DNA of 64,000 nt, from the NCBI RefSeq assembly GCF_900109745.1, contig NZ_FOAV01000018.1:1-64000 (forward strand). The letters are read 5' to 3'. The translations under genes and the position numbers were made by a program. The notes beneath the pieces were generated by a model. The model ran no database searches and was not told where the DNA came from. It worked only from the letters and a program-made list of their open reading frames with translations. The stretch's first letter is position 1, and each line of letters opens with the position of its first letter. This DNA comes from Roseateles sp. YR242. GTDB lineage: Bacteria; Pseudomonadota; Gammaproteobacteria; Burkholderiales; Burkholderiaceae_C. This document shows, in pieces, positions 1-6,869 of this stretch.

Positions 1-251
1 AACGCCGCCGGCGACGGCCCCGCCTTGGCGACGACCTGACGCACGCGACGACTATGACCGTGCTCGCGCAGCCAGCGGCCGACCTGGTTGGCATTGACCC
101 CGCAATCGCGCGCCAGGCGCGACACCGAAGCGCCTGGCTGCAGGCACAGCGCCACCAACTCGGACTTCGCCGTCTCGTCGTACACACTGCGCCCGTCGCG
201 CTTGTGCCCGACCACCAGCCGGCGCTTGAGCTCTTCCAGATCTTCCGTCAC
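1..251 (-). CDS. tnpA: IS66-family OrfA (TnpA), partial
   Basis: The frame opens with GTG at 251 and stays open to the window edge, giving about 83 residues. It contains YDETAKSELVALCLQPG and GVNANQVGRWLREHG, the helix-turn-helix signature of the small first protein of IS66 elements. OrfA is needed with OrfB for transposition. GTG is chosen because an in-frame stop lies not far upstream and no ATG is available. The 3' part, OrfB and the transposase TnpC would lie beyond the left edge. Confidence 0.75.
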   Translation of the reverse strand, partial: MTEDLEELKRRLVVGHKRDGRSVYDETAKSELVALCLQPGASVSRLARDCGVNANQVGRWLREHGHSRRVRQVVAKAGPSPAA

Positions 252-283
252 TACGTTCCCACGTTCGTCTACGTGGGAACGTA
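252..283. repeat. Perfect 13-bp inverted repeat at the IS66 orfA start
   Basis: TACGTTCCCACGT (252-264) and its exact reverse complement (271-283) are separated by six bases. The hairpin ends directly at the GTG start of the IS66 OrfA gene. It could limit translation from flanking promoters or bind a regulator; the function is inferred. Confidence 0.7.
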
Positions 284-335
284 CGTTGTCAGCTCACGGC
301 CCGCAGCTCAAGGACGCGGTTCATTGACCGCTTAC

Positions 336-639
336 GGTCAAGCGAAGGACCACCTCCGCAGCCCCCGCCTGCAACCTGACTGACCCCACGATTGGCTGGC
401 CGCTATAGAGGGAGAACGTCCCGTGCTGCAGGAACTGTCGATTGAAGATGTCCTCACACAGCGCCACATGTAGGTCGCGCCGAAGCGCATAGTGCAAGGC
501 GAGCCGCCGATAGGCAGCCTCCCCAAACTCCCCTCGAACGTACTTGATGGTCTTCACCAGGAACTGGCCGGTAAGCCACAAGTTCACCAAGAACCAAAGA
601 CCGTTGCTCGCTGCTGCGAATAAGAAGAAGCGGGTGTCG
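336..639 (-). pseudogene. Fragment of an unknown gene trapped between IS66 and IS3 remnants
   Basis: The minus-strand frame is open across this segment (about 100 residues) but is cut on both sides: its 3' end enters the IS66 terminus at 335 and its 5' end enters the IS3 left end at 640. The N-terminal part has a hydrophobic stretch (FFLFAAASNGLWFLVNLW) followed by a basic, mixed region. I do not recognise the family. It is probably the remains of one host or island gene disrupted twice. Confidence 0.45.
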
Positions 640-1078
640 TGAATCAACCCGGGTTTCGCGGAGGCTCAACACTCTGAGAGGATTGAGCCATGAGCAAATC
701 GAACAAGTTCTCACCCGAGGTGCGTGAGCGCGCGGTGAGGATAGTGCAGGAGCACCGAGGGGAGTACCCGTCGCTGTGGGCGGCCATCGAGTCCATCGCG
801 CCCAAGATCGGCTGCGTGCCGCAGACGCTGAACGAATGGGTCAAGCGCGCAGAGGTCGACGCTGGCGGGACGGCGGTCTGGTTTGTCACTCCGATAGGGG
901 TTCGCAATACGTCAGCATCCGCTACACAGAGAGACTGGCAGAAGCCGGCATCGAGCCGTCCGTGGGGAGCAAGGGTGACTCTTACGACAACGCCCTGGCC
1001 GAGACCATCAACGGGCTCTACAAGGCCGAGCTGATCCGTCGCCGGGCTCCGTGGAAGACCAAGGAGTCTGTGGATCAA
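640..1078 (+). mobile_element. IS3-family element with large internal deletion
   Basis: The left end TGAATCAACCCGGGTTTCGC at 640 is typical of an IS3-family terminus. The start of orfA follows at 690, then about a kilobase is missing and the sequence resumes in the last third of orfB. Similarity to orfB stops near 1078 without a right inverted repeat. The copy cannot transpose on its own. Confidence 0.75.
690..1078 (+). pseudogene. IS3-family transposase, orfA-orfB deletion remnant
   Basis: Codons from ATG 690 encode a standard IS3 OrfA N-terminus ([16 protein letters not shown], then [20 protein letters not shown]). At about 867 the similarity jumps, with a frame change, to the OrfB catalytic end: [13 protein letters not shown] carries the second Asp of the DDE triad and [14 protein letters not shown] carries the Glu. 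The first Asp, the rest of the core and the extreme C-terminus are absent. The remnant ends around TKESV, where unrelated AT-richer sequence begins. Confidence 0.8.
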
Positions 1079-1378
1079 GTGCGGGGCCTTGGTTGTCCGC
1101 TGACCGAAGGTTCTTTTGATCCGCTTGTAAAAGATATTGATGCATTCAACGAAAACGTCGATGCTGAATATCATCAGTTCATTGCCGAGGCGGCGAAGAA
1201 TTCGCTAAGAAGGTATCGAGAGTTTCCTTCGCGACTGGTTTTCGAAGGTGGGGTTCAGGGCGAGATGAGCTCAAGTGGGGCAAAGTTCTCTCGGCTTTCG
1301 AAACTCTGTGTTGAACTATTGTGTGCCTCCGATGCTAATTTGAAAGAAGAATTTGAGTTAATTCTGGATATGGAGTAA
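1079..1378 (+). pseudogene. Unrecognised C-terminal protein fragment downstream of IS3 remnant
   Basis: The frame runs on from the transposase remnant into about 100 residues of unrelated, polar and acidic sequence ending ...KEEFELILDME. Base composition is visibly more AT-rich than the rest of the window, suggesting foreign DNA. There is no credible start codon with a ribosome site within it, so it is likely the 3' end of a gene truncated by the IS3 element. No function can be assigned. Confidence 0.4.
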
Positions 1379-1419
1379 AAATCGCGATCACTCGTAAATA
1401 ACGGCGTGGACCATGATTA

Positions 1420-1857
1420 ATGGAAACAAAGATGCCTGATGCCATCTTCAGTGTTGGAAACGAACAGCACTTCTCCATCGATTACGCCGGCTGCCTCAGA
1501 GAAAACTTGGTTCCGGTCCGCGTCTGGTTCAAGGGTCTGCCCATTGGCACATTGGAAGAGCCGACCTATATGCCCAGCTTCATCGCCAATCTCCGCCTCC
1601 TAATTCACCCACCTGCGGAGTCCAGAATTGGAGCGGCAAGGCTTGTCGCCTTCGGGGATACCTTCGACGATTTTCTGGTGGAAATCATCCGCGAAACGGA
1701 TCATGTGCTGAACCTCAGAGTCGAACTACTGGACGCCCCTTTTCGCGCCCATCCAGCCTGGCGAAGTAGGCGGCATGTACGGGTCACCCTGGCCAAGCCG
1801 GTGTTGGTGTCGGTAGTCAACGAGATGACGGCCCGGGTGAACGCAGCGGTGGTCTGA
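1420..1857 (+). CDS. Imm42-like putative immunity protein
   Basis: A 145-residue cytoplasmic protein without signal or membrane segment. The opening IFSVGNEQHFSIDY, then VRVWFKGLPIGTLEE and a leucine-rich helix, resembles the layout I know from immunity families of polymorphic toxin systems, especially Imm42 (a G-x-x-x-x-F-x-I motif followed by an iG-D/E turn). The match is by eye and weak. ATG 1432 (MPDAIF) with GGAAA upstream is an alternative start. No toxin gene is adjacent, but IS-truncated debris lies just upstream, so it may be an orphan immunity gene. Confidence 0.45.
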   Translation: METKMPDAIFSVGNEQHFSIDYAGCLRENLVPVRVWFKGLPIGTLEEPTYMPSFIANLRLLIHPPAESRIGAARLVAFGDTFDDFLVEIIRETDHVLNLRVELLDAPFRAHPAWRSRRHVRVTLAKPVLVSVVNEMTARVNAAVV

Positions 1858-1899
1858 GCGGTTCGTTAGTTGAAGCCCTCCGTAGGGGGAATGGTTTAT

Positions 1900-2454
1900 T
1901 CATGAGGCATGAAATGCCCACTCGCGGCAAGGTTCCTCGGTCAGTTGACGCTCCAGCCTGATCATCGCCGTGCCAGTGAGTTCGTTCGGAGCACGCTCCG
2001 CCGCGGCGTAGCCGCAGCGCTCATACAGGCCGATAAGGGGCGTGTTCGTCGCGGATGTCCAGGTAGCGGAGCGCCTCAGCCCCAAGTCGCGAAACCAATC
2101 CTCGGCGCAGGAAAGCAGCAGTCTGGCGACGCCGTGCCGGCGCACCTCGGGAACCACGTAGGTGGTAGAGATCAAGCCCAGCTCGGCGTCGGCTGGGTCC
2201 GCCTCCACACGGAAGATGGTATGGCCCACCACCGCGCCACGATCGTTCTCCGCCACCACCACCCGGGCCCGGGTGGCTGCGGGATCCAGGTGCCACCGCA
2301 CTCGATCGCGCAGCCAGTCCAGCGAGTACATGGCGGTCCCTTCCTTTTCGCCTTCCACCTCCACCAGCGTGGCCCTCATCCGTTGAGCAATCAGATCGAT
2401 GGCGTGAGTGTCCACAGTGGCGATGTCCCGGAGGTGGAAGTGCGTTTCTGTCAT
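1900..2454 (-). CDS. GNAT-family N-acetyltransferase
   Basis: A 184-residue GCN5-related acetyltransferase, which transfers an acetyl group from acetyl-CoA to an unknown amine. Residues 99-114 contain the acetyl-CoA pyrophosphate loop (VPEVRRHGVARLLL, matching R/Q-x-x-G-x-G/A). The C-terminal NTPLIGLYERCGY matches the family's motif before the last strands (N-x-x-x-x-x-Y-x-x-x-G-F/Y). Length is normal for a single-domain GNAT. It lies 58 bp downstream of a methyltransferase on the same strand and may be cotranscribed. The substrate cannot be predicted. Confidence 0.85.
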   Translation of the reverse strand: MTETHFHLRDIATVDTHAIDLIAQRMRATLVEVEGEKEGTAMYSLDWLRDRVRWHLDPAATRARVVVAENDRGAVVGHTIFRVEADPADAELGLISTTYVVPEVRRHGVARLLLSCAEDWFRDLGLRRSATWTSATNTPLIGLYERCGYAAAERAPNELTGTAMIRLERQLTEEPCREWAFHAS

Positions 2455-2512
2455 GGGTGGTCTCGATTCGATGCTCAGCGTTCAATCATGCCCCTACAGC
2501 GGTTTCCTACGC

Positions 2513-3256
2513 TCAGCGCGATGCGAAGAACGAGTGAATGTCGAAGTTGACTTTCACCGACGGCGCGCGCTCAAGCTCCGCCACCTTGGCCAGCAGCTCG
2601 TCCGCGTAGTCCGGGCCGCCCTGCTGATCCATGTACTTGGTGACGTAGCTCGTCGACAGGAAGAACAGCGCGACTTCGCTCGGCTTGAGGTCGATGATGT
2701 TGGAGATCACGACACGTTCGGCACGGCGGAACACCTTGCTGGCCTCGATGCGTTCGAGCGTGTCGTCGTAGCGTGTGAGACGGGGGTCGCGATGCTCGGC
2801 CCACTTCAGCGCCAGTTCGCGTTCAAACAGGTCGCGCAGCGGGCCATAGGCGATCGGAAAGTCGTACTTGAAGGCGCAGAACACGCCGTCCGGCTTCAGC
2901 AGGGTTTCCATCTTGCGCAGCACCACGTCGCGGTCCATCCAGTAGAAGGCGGTCGCGCAGGTCACGAGGTCGAATTGCCGCGTCGAGGTGTACGCCTCGG
3001 CGGGGGACACCCCGAAAGTGATGCCGGGGTAGGTGGCCCGCGCCTTCTCGATCAGCGCGCCGCCGAAGTCTGAGCCTTCCACGTAGTCGAAGAAGGGCTG
3101 CAGGCGATAGGTGGAGACACCGTTGCCGCAACCGATGTCGAGGGCGGCCTCGTGGCCCGGAGCGCTTGCGACCAGGCGCTCGTACAAAGCATCCGGGTAG
3201 ACGATCTTGCCGCGGACGGCTTGGTAGGCATCGGCGTGCTTGTCGAATTGCTTCAT
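2513..3256 (-). CDS. Class I SAM-dependent methyltransferase
   Basis: A 247-residue methyltransferase of the UbiE/type-11 kind. Motif I, ALDIGCGNGVSTYRL, is at residues 38-52. Motif II is SDFG (carrying the acidic ribose-binding residue), and FDLVTCATAFYWMD with LLKPDGVFCAF are the post-I and motif III segments. The opening FDKHADAYQAVRGKIVYP is typical of small-molecule methyltransferases. ATG 3256 has GGAGATCTGAC just upstream. The substrate is unknown. It heads a possible two-gene unit with the GNAT gene. Confidence 0.88.
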   Translation of the reverse strand: MKQFDKHADAYQAVRGKIVYPDALYERLVASAPGHEAALDIGCGNGVSTYRLQPFFDYVEGSDFGGALIEKARATYPGITFGVSPAEAYTSTRQFDLVTCATAFYWMDRDVVLRKMETLLKPDGVFCAFKYDFPIAYGPLRDLFERELALKWAEHRDPRLTRYDDTLERIEASKVFRRAERVVISNIIDLKPSEVALFFLSTSYVTKYMDQQGGPDYADELLAKVAELERAPSVKVNFDIHSFFASR

Positions 3257-3286
3257 GTCAGATCTCCAGGAGTGACTGACTGTATT

Positions 3287-3333
3287 CGCCCTTGTGGACG
3301 AAGTTGGTCAATGCGTCGTTGTCCGGCGACGAA
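3287..3333. repeat. Copy A of a 47-bp imperfect direct repeat
   Basis: This stretch is about 87% identical by eye to 5822-5867, in the same orientation (shared core GGACGAAGTTG.TCAATGCG). Read on the minus strand both look like the 3' end of one degenerate coding sequence (..NFV.KG..), frameshifted in this copy. The pair brackets the dioxygenase/AraC module. Confidence 0.6.
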
Positions 3334-3492
3334 TTGGCCAGAACCAGTCGCCTTTGGAATGGTCACCCTCGTTGCAGATCATCGCCCTGCTGATACTGGC
3401 TGCACCGCGCGGCTCTGGTTGGCTCTAAGCCGGCACGTGCGGCTCGATCCCGGCCGCGGCAGGCCTTGGATGCCCAGGAGAGACAAGGACCA

Positions 3493-3715
3493 CTCGATGC
3501 CCTCAGCAGCGTTTTGCAGACACCGCGCCCGCAGCTGTGCACGCTACGTTGCTCGACGAGGGCCGCTACCTGGGCTTGGTGCGCACCATGTGGAAGCCGG
3601 TCCTTTGGCTGGCCCCTTCTACTTGATGACGTCCCCAGACCAAACCTGATCGGTGCGATGGCGACGGCAGAAGATGTCGAGGATAACGTACAGGTGGCGC
3701 AATGAACTATTCCGG
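3493..3715 (+). pseudogene. IS3-family orfB remnant
   Basis: From 3510 a frame reads RFADTAPAAVHATLLDEGRY followed by LGLVRTMW, which matches the N-terminal half of IS3-family OrfB (RF.D.AP..VYATLLDEG.YL.S.RTMYR). It is then interrupted by stops, and a recognisable PDQT-like segment follows near 3640 (the family's P-N-Q-x-W-x-x-D region). No ends or catalytic core remain. The rest of the 3257-3822 gap holds only direct-repeat copy A and unassignable sequence. Confidence 0.65.
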
Positions 3716-3822
3716 CCAGAAGGAACAATCGACGAAGTTGCTCTGCGGAACAAAAAAAATCGATGAACCAATGTCCATCGACGTAGAAGCCCCTCGCATT
3801 AGGGGGTGACTCCGCTTAGCGG

Positions 3823-4821
3823 TTAGCGCCGCGAGCCTTGAGTAGGGGCAGGCCAAGGCTCGACTCCAAGGAGCTTCACCCCAAGGGGGCCGAGTTTGGC
3901 TCGCTTGTAATTCCTCCGTTCGAACTCGCGTGGGTCGCCAGGGAACGGGTCGCCCACAGGGTGTGCCTGGTCGCGCCAAATACGGAGGCGCTCCTGCCGC
4001 AGCCCTTCGTTCTCGAAATCGGCCGGGAACATCGAGATGTATTGCGCCATTCGCACCGAGTCCTTGGACCGGTTGGGGCGCACACCATGCGCCAAGAGGC
4101 TGTTGAAAATCAGAAGGTCGCCCGCATCGAGCTCGACGTTGATGATGTCGTGACCGGATACGTCCGGCTTGAAGGGATTGGAGTTGGCCGGCTGCTTGCT
4201 CCACCACTCGTCAATCTCGGCGAACACGCTCGGCACGCATTGGAACCCGCCAATCTCACCGCCCTGCTTCTTCAACGATAAGACCCCCTGCACCGAGACC
4301 GGCAGTGGGCGAACCGACGGGTCGACGTCAAAATGTATGAAGCCGTTGACCTTCCCTGAGTCACGTGCTGCCGCGTTCGGAGGGTTGAGGTTGGCACGGT
4401 CCAATGCTACCCACAGGTCTTCGCGGTCCCAGATGTCAACGAAGGCGTCGTACACCCGCTGCTCCTGCCGGGTATCCCACAGGCTCTGATGGTTGTAGAC
4501 CTCCACCATGCCGGTGCCGTTCAGCTCCTTCATCGCAATCTCGCGGCGCTGTGGCTGGTACCAGGTCGACGGATTGTTAGGGTCCATCTCCTGGAACTCC
4601 CACAGCATGTTCACGACCGCCTCGAGCTTGGTCTGCGGCACTGAGTTTCGAACAACAACGTAGCCTTGAGTCACCCACTGGAGCCAGTCCGCGTCGCTCA
4701 GCACTCGCAAAGGCAACCGCTTCTGGATGTCTCGAAGTTGCGTGGTGCTGCCGCGCAGACCGGGATGGTCTCCGTGGCCGCCATAAACCGACGTGGGCGT
4801 CTTTTCGACGGGGCTGTCCAT
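3823..4821 (-). CDS. Phytanoyl-CoA dioxygenase (PhyH)-like Fe(II)/2-oxoglutarate oxygenase
   Basis: A 332-residue protein of the PhyH family, which hydroxylates small substrates using Fe(II), 2-oxoglutarate and O2. The iron-binding H-x-D is in FIHFDVDP (His163, Asp165), the distal His is in LLAHGVRPN (His245), and Arg257 in DSVRMAQY is the likely 2-oxoglutarate salt-bridge residue. A much longer frame is open upstream, but ATG 4821 is preferred because AGAGGAGAC lies just before it and the upstream sequence is not protein-like. It is divergent from an AraC regulator that probably controls it. The substrate is unknown. Confidence 0.85.
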   Translation of the reverse strand: MDSPVEKTPTSVYGGHGDHPGLRGSTTQLRDIQKRLPLRVLSDADWLQWVTQGYVVVRNSVPQTKLEAVVNMLWEFQEMDPNNPSTWYQPQRREIAMKELNGTGMVEVYNHQSLWDTRQEQRVYDAFVDIWDREDLWVALDRANLNPPNAAARDSGKVNGFIHFDVDPSVRPLPVSVQGVLSLKKQGGEIGGFQCVPSVFAEIDEWWSKQPANSNPFKPDVSGHDIINVELDAGDLLIFNSLLAHGVRPNRSKDSVRMAQYISMFPADFENEGLRQERLRIWRDQAHPVGDPFPGDPREFERRNYKRAKLGPLGVKLLGVEPWPAPTQGSRR

Positions 4822-4936
4822 ATGTCTCCTCTGGGGTTGCGCTTGTGAATGCCCCGCCAGCTTATGAAGACACCAACTGCAGCGTCTGGCCTTCACTGAT
4901 ACTATTGCCGCGCCAAGCAATTTCGACGACGCCACA

Positions 4937-5809
4937 ATGCAACCGTTCTTCGAGACCGTCACTCCCGAGCCTGGTGCATCGTGGTCGTTTCTAGACCGCC
5001 GGCTTCCAAACCGGATTCCGTTCGAGTGGCACCACCACCCGGAGTTCGAGCTCACGCTCACGCTCAACAGTCGCGGCTTTCGACATGTCGGCGATGACAT
5101 CTCGCCCTACGGGGAGAACGACCTGGTCCTGATGGGCCCTGGCATGGCTCATAGTTGGTGTTCGGAGGAGGCTATTGACCCGACGGAGCCGCATGTCGCT
5201 TTGGTTTGCTGGTTCACCCAGCGATGGGTTGAGTCTCTCGTCGCCGCATTTCCCGAGATGGAGTGCATCAAGGCTCTTCTCAGCAAGTCCATGCAGGGTG
5301 TGCAGTTCAGTGAACATGTCCGCAACCAGGTTGCCCCGGTCATCATCTCGATGCGCCAGGCCAGTCCACCACAACGGCTGTGCACGCTCATCTGGGTGCT
5401 CGACGTTCTTCGACAAGACTCCGAAGCCACGTGCCTTGCAAACGCCCATGAAGCATCCTCGCTCGACATCGTCGGGAGCGAACGCATGCAACGCGTGCTT
5501 AACTACTTGCATGCGAACTACACGAAGACGGTCCGCGTAGAGCAGCTTGCTGAAATGGCCTGTGTAAGCACCTCTGCTTTCCATCGAATGTTCCGTCGGC
5601 AAGCTCGCATGACCATGGTCAACTACGTCATGCGCCTTCGTGTTGGACGGGCATGCTCCTTGCTAATTAACTCGGCCGCACCGGTCTCTGTTATCGCAAG
5701 CGAGGTCGGCTACGGCAACCTGTCGCTGTTCAATCGTCAGTTCATCAGACTGAAGGGCATGTCGCCATCTGCCTTCAGGAAGTCCCACACGTCTTTGATG
5801 AGCGCCTGA
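4937..5809 (+). CDS. AraC-family transcriptional regulator
   Basis: A 290-residue regulator with an N-terminal cupin-type sensing domain (FEWHHHPEFELTLTLNSRG, residues 29-47) and a C-terminal AraC double helix-turn-helix (about 190-285). The latter includes VRVEQLAEMACVSTSAFHRM and the closing ISEVGY/NLSLFNRQFI-type second helix. It is divergently transcribed from the PhyH-like gene with a 115-bp shared intergenic region. This is the usual layout for an activator of the neighbour, responding to the substrate or a related compound. The start at 4937 fits the family length. Confidence 0.9.
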   Translation: MQPFFETVTPEPGASWSFLDRRLPNRIPFEWHHHPEFELTLTLNSRGFRHVGDDISPYGENDLVLMGPGMAHSWCSEEAIDPTEPHVALVCWFTQRWVESLVAAFPEMECIKALLSKSMQGVQFSEHVRNQVAPVIISMRQASPPQRLCTLIWVLDVLRQDSEATCLANAHEASSLDIVGSERMQRVLNYLHANYTKTVRVEQLAEMACVSTSAFHRMFRRQARMTMVNYVMRLRVGRACSLLINSAAPVSVIASEVGYGNLSLFNRQFIRLKGMSPSAFRKSHTSLMSA

Positions 5810-5816
5810 CCGGACG

Positions 5817-5960
5817 CTATGCGCCCTTGCGGACGAAGTTGATCAATGCGCCGTGTGCGGCGACGAAACGGTAGGTATGCGGTGCCCCTGCGGGCGACGA
5901 AGACGGTCGCCGGGCTTGCGAGCTGTCTCGTCTGGCCGAAGAAGAGAAGCACGGAATCGC
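5817..5960 (-). pseudogene. Cupin-like gene remnant
   Basis: On the minus strand the sequence reads ..SPATVFVARRGT, then after a frameshift HTYRFVAAHGALINFVRKGA and a stop. The G-T-(P)-H-T-Y-R element is the second metal-binding motif of cupin proteins. The 5' portion is lost and the frame is broken, so this is debris. Nothing else is evident in 5810-6051. Confidence 0.4.
5822..5867. repeat. Copy B of the 47-bp imperfect direct repeat
   Basis: Partner of 3287-3333, in the same orientation. It forms the 3' end of the cupin-like remnant on the minus strand. Confidence 0.6.
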
Positions 5961-6051
5961 ACTTGTACCGTGCGAGCCGGCGTGACCATGGCAGACTGAG
6001 CCAGACCCGAGCAGATCGCAGCCCTCTGCGGCTGATTCCGTTGGACATCTG

Positions 6052-6636
6052 ATGGTGGAGACCATGAACAACCTATTCATTTGTGGGGCCCTCGCCGCCG
6101 CCTTGCTCGGCTTGCCGAGCAGCAGTCGGTGCGCGGAGATCGTCCTTGAGCAATCGGCGGTTCAGTCGCTGCTGATCGAAGGACTGTTCAAGGAGGAGGG
6201 GCGGCTCTATCTGCAGAAGGGCGCTTGCTACGCCTACGTCGAGGACCCCAAGGTGTCGCTCCAGCGTGGCCGCGTGGTCATCCGCGTCCACTTGAGCAGT
6301 CGTCTGGGCGTGGTTTCGGGGCGAGACTGTCTAGGCGTGGGCTTGGCGAGTTGGGCCACAGTCTCAGCGGCTCCGGTCGCCCAAGGACACGTCGTGCGCT
6401 TGACTGAGATCCGAGTGGACGAGGTGGATGACGCCAACACACGGAGCCTCTTGAACCTGGGCCTTGCGCCGGCGTTGCCTGGTGCCGTGGAATTCGACGT
6501 CAAGAAGGCGGTCGAAGAGATGCTCAAGGGCTCAGGCCGACTTCAAGGGGAAGTGCAGGCGTTGAAGATTGACGCGGTGAGGGCCGGCGACAACAAGTTG
6601 TCTATCAACTTCGATTTCAAACTGGTGGGCAGATGA
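6052..6636 (+). CDS. Secreted protein of unknown function
   Basis: A 194-residue frame. The likely start is the internal ATG 6064, giving MNNLFICGALAAALLGLPSS followed by SRCAEIV, a good Sec signal peptide that may end at the Cys or Ala. The mature part is beta-rich with amphipathic segments (VRLTEIRVDEVDD, LSINFDFKLVG) and may be a lipid-binding or periplasmic domain. I do not recognise a family with confidence. Its stop codon overlaps the next start (ATGA at 6633), so it is coupled to the KptA fragment and the ADP-ribosylglycohydrolase. Confidence 0.6.
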   Translation: MVETMNNLFICGALAAALLGLPSSSRCAEIVLEQSAVQSLLIEGLFKEEGRLYLQKGACYAYVEDPKVSLQRGRVVIRVHLSSRLGVVSGRDCLGVGLASWATVSAAPVAQGHVVRLTEIRVDEVDDANTRSLLNLGLAPALPGAVEFDVKKAVEEMLKGSGRLQGEVQALKIDAVRAGDNKLSINFDFKLVGR

Positions 6637-6869
6637 TCAGGTGCCCGGAGGCGCGTGGTGCCAGTACCAGGATCCGTGCGCGGCATCATGTCCACCTGAC
6701 CGCGAGCTGCGACACGGCGATCGCCGTGGGCAAGCGCTACGGAGTTCCGGTGCTGCTTCGCATCGACGCCGCGCGCATGCTCGCGGACGGCAACGTCTTC
6801 CGCTGCTCGGCGAACGGTGTGTGGCTGACTGAGGCCGCGCCGCCCCGCTATCTGGAGTTCGTGCGGTGA
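6633..6869 (+). CDS. RNA 2'-phosphotransferase KptA/Tpt1, C-terminal lobe only
   Basis: 78 residues match the C-terminal, ADP-ribosyltransferase-like lobe of KptA: HHVHLTASCDTAIAVGKRYG, then PVLLRIDAARM and SANGVWLTEAAPPRYL. KptA removes an internal 2'-phosphate from RNA using NAD+. Full-length enzymes are about 180 residues; the N-terminal RNA-binding lobe, which carries essential Arg-His residues, is absent here and not found in the other frames upstream. The start overlaps the previous stop (ATGA) and the stop overlaps the next start (GTGA). It is probably an inactive remnant, or possibly a repurposed domain. Confidence 0.7.
   Translation: MIRCPEARGASTRIRARHHVHLTASCDTAIAVGKRYGVPVLLRIDAARMLADGNVFRCSANGVWLTEAAPPRYLEFVR

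Larger units (their letters stand above)
1..335 (-). mobile_element. IS66-family insertion sequence, end fragment cut by window edge
   Basis: Read on the minus strand, the element begins at 335 with GTAAGCGGTCAATG, the typical IS66-family terminal sequence. About 85 bp inside it the OrfA gene starts and runs off the window at position 1. The neighbouring 8 bases (336-343, GGTCAAGC) would be the target duplication if the other end could be seen. The insertion cuts a minus-strand reading frame that continues at 336-639. Confidence 0.75.

Noticed and set aside
3789-3806. CCCCT..AGGGG stem downstream of the dioxygenase gene as a terminator
   Set aside because: Five-base stem with a loop and no T-run on the relevant strand; too weak to call.
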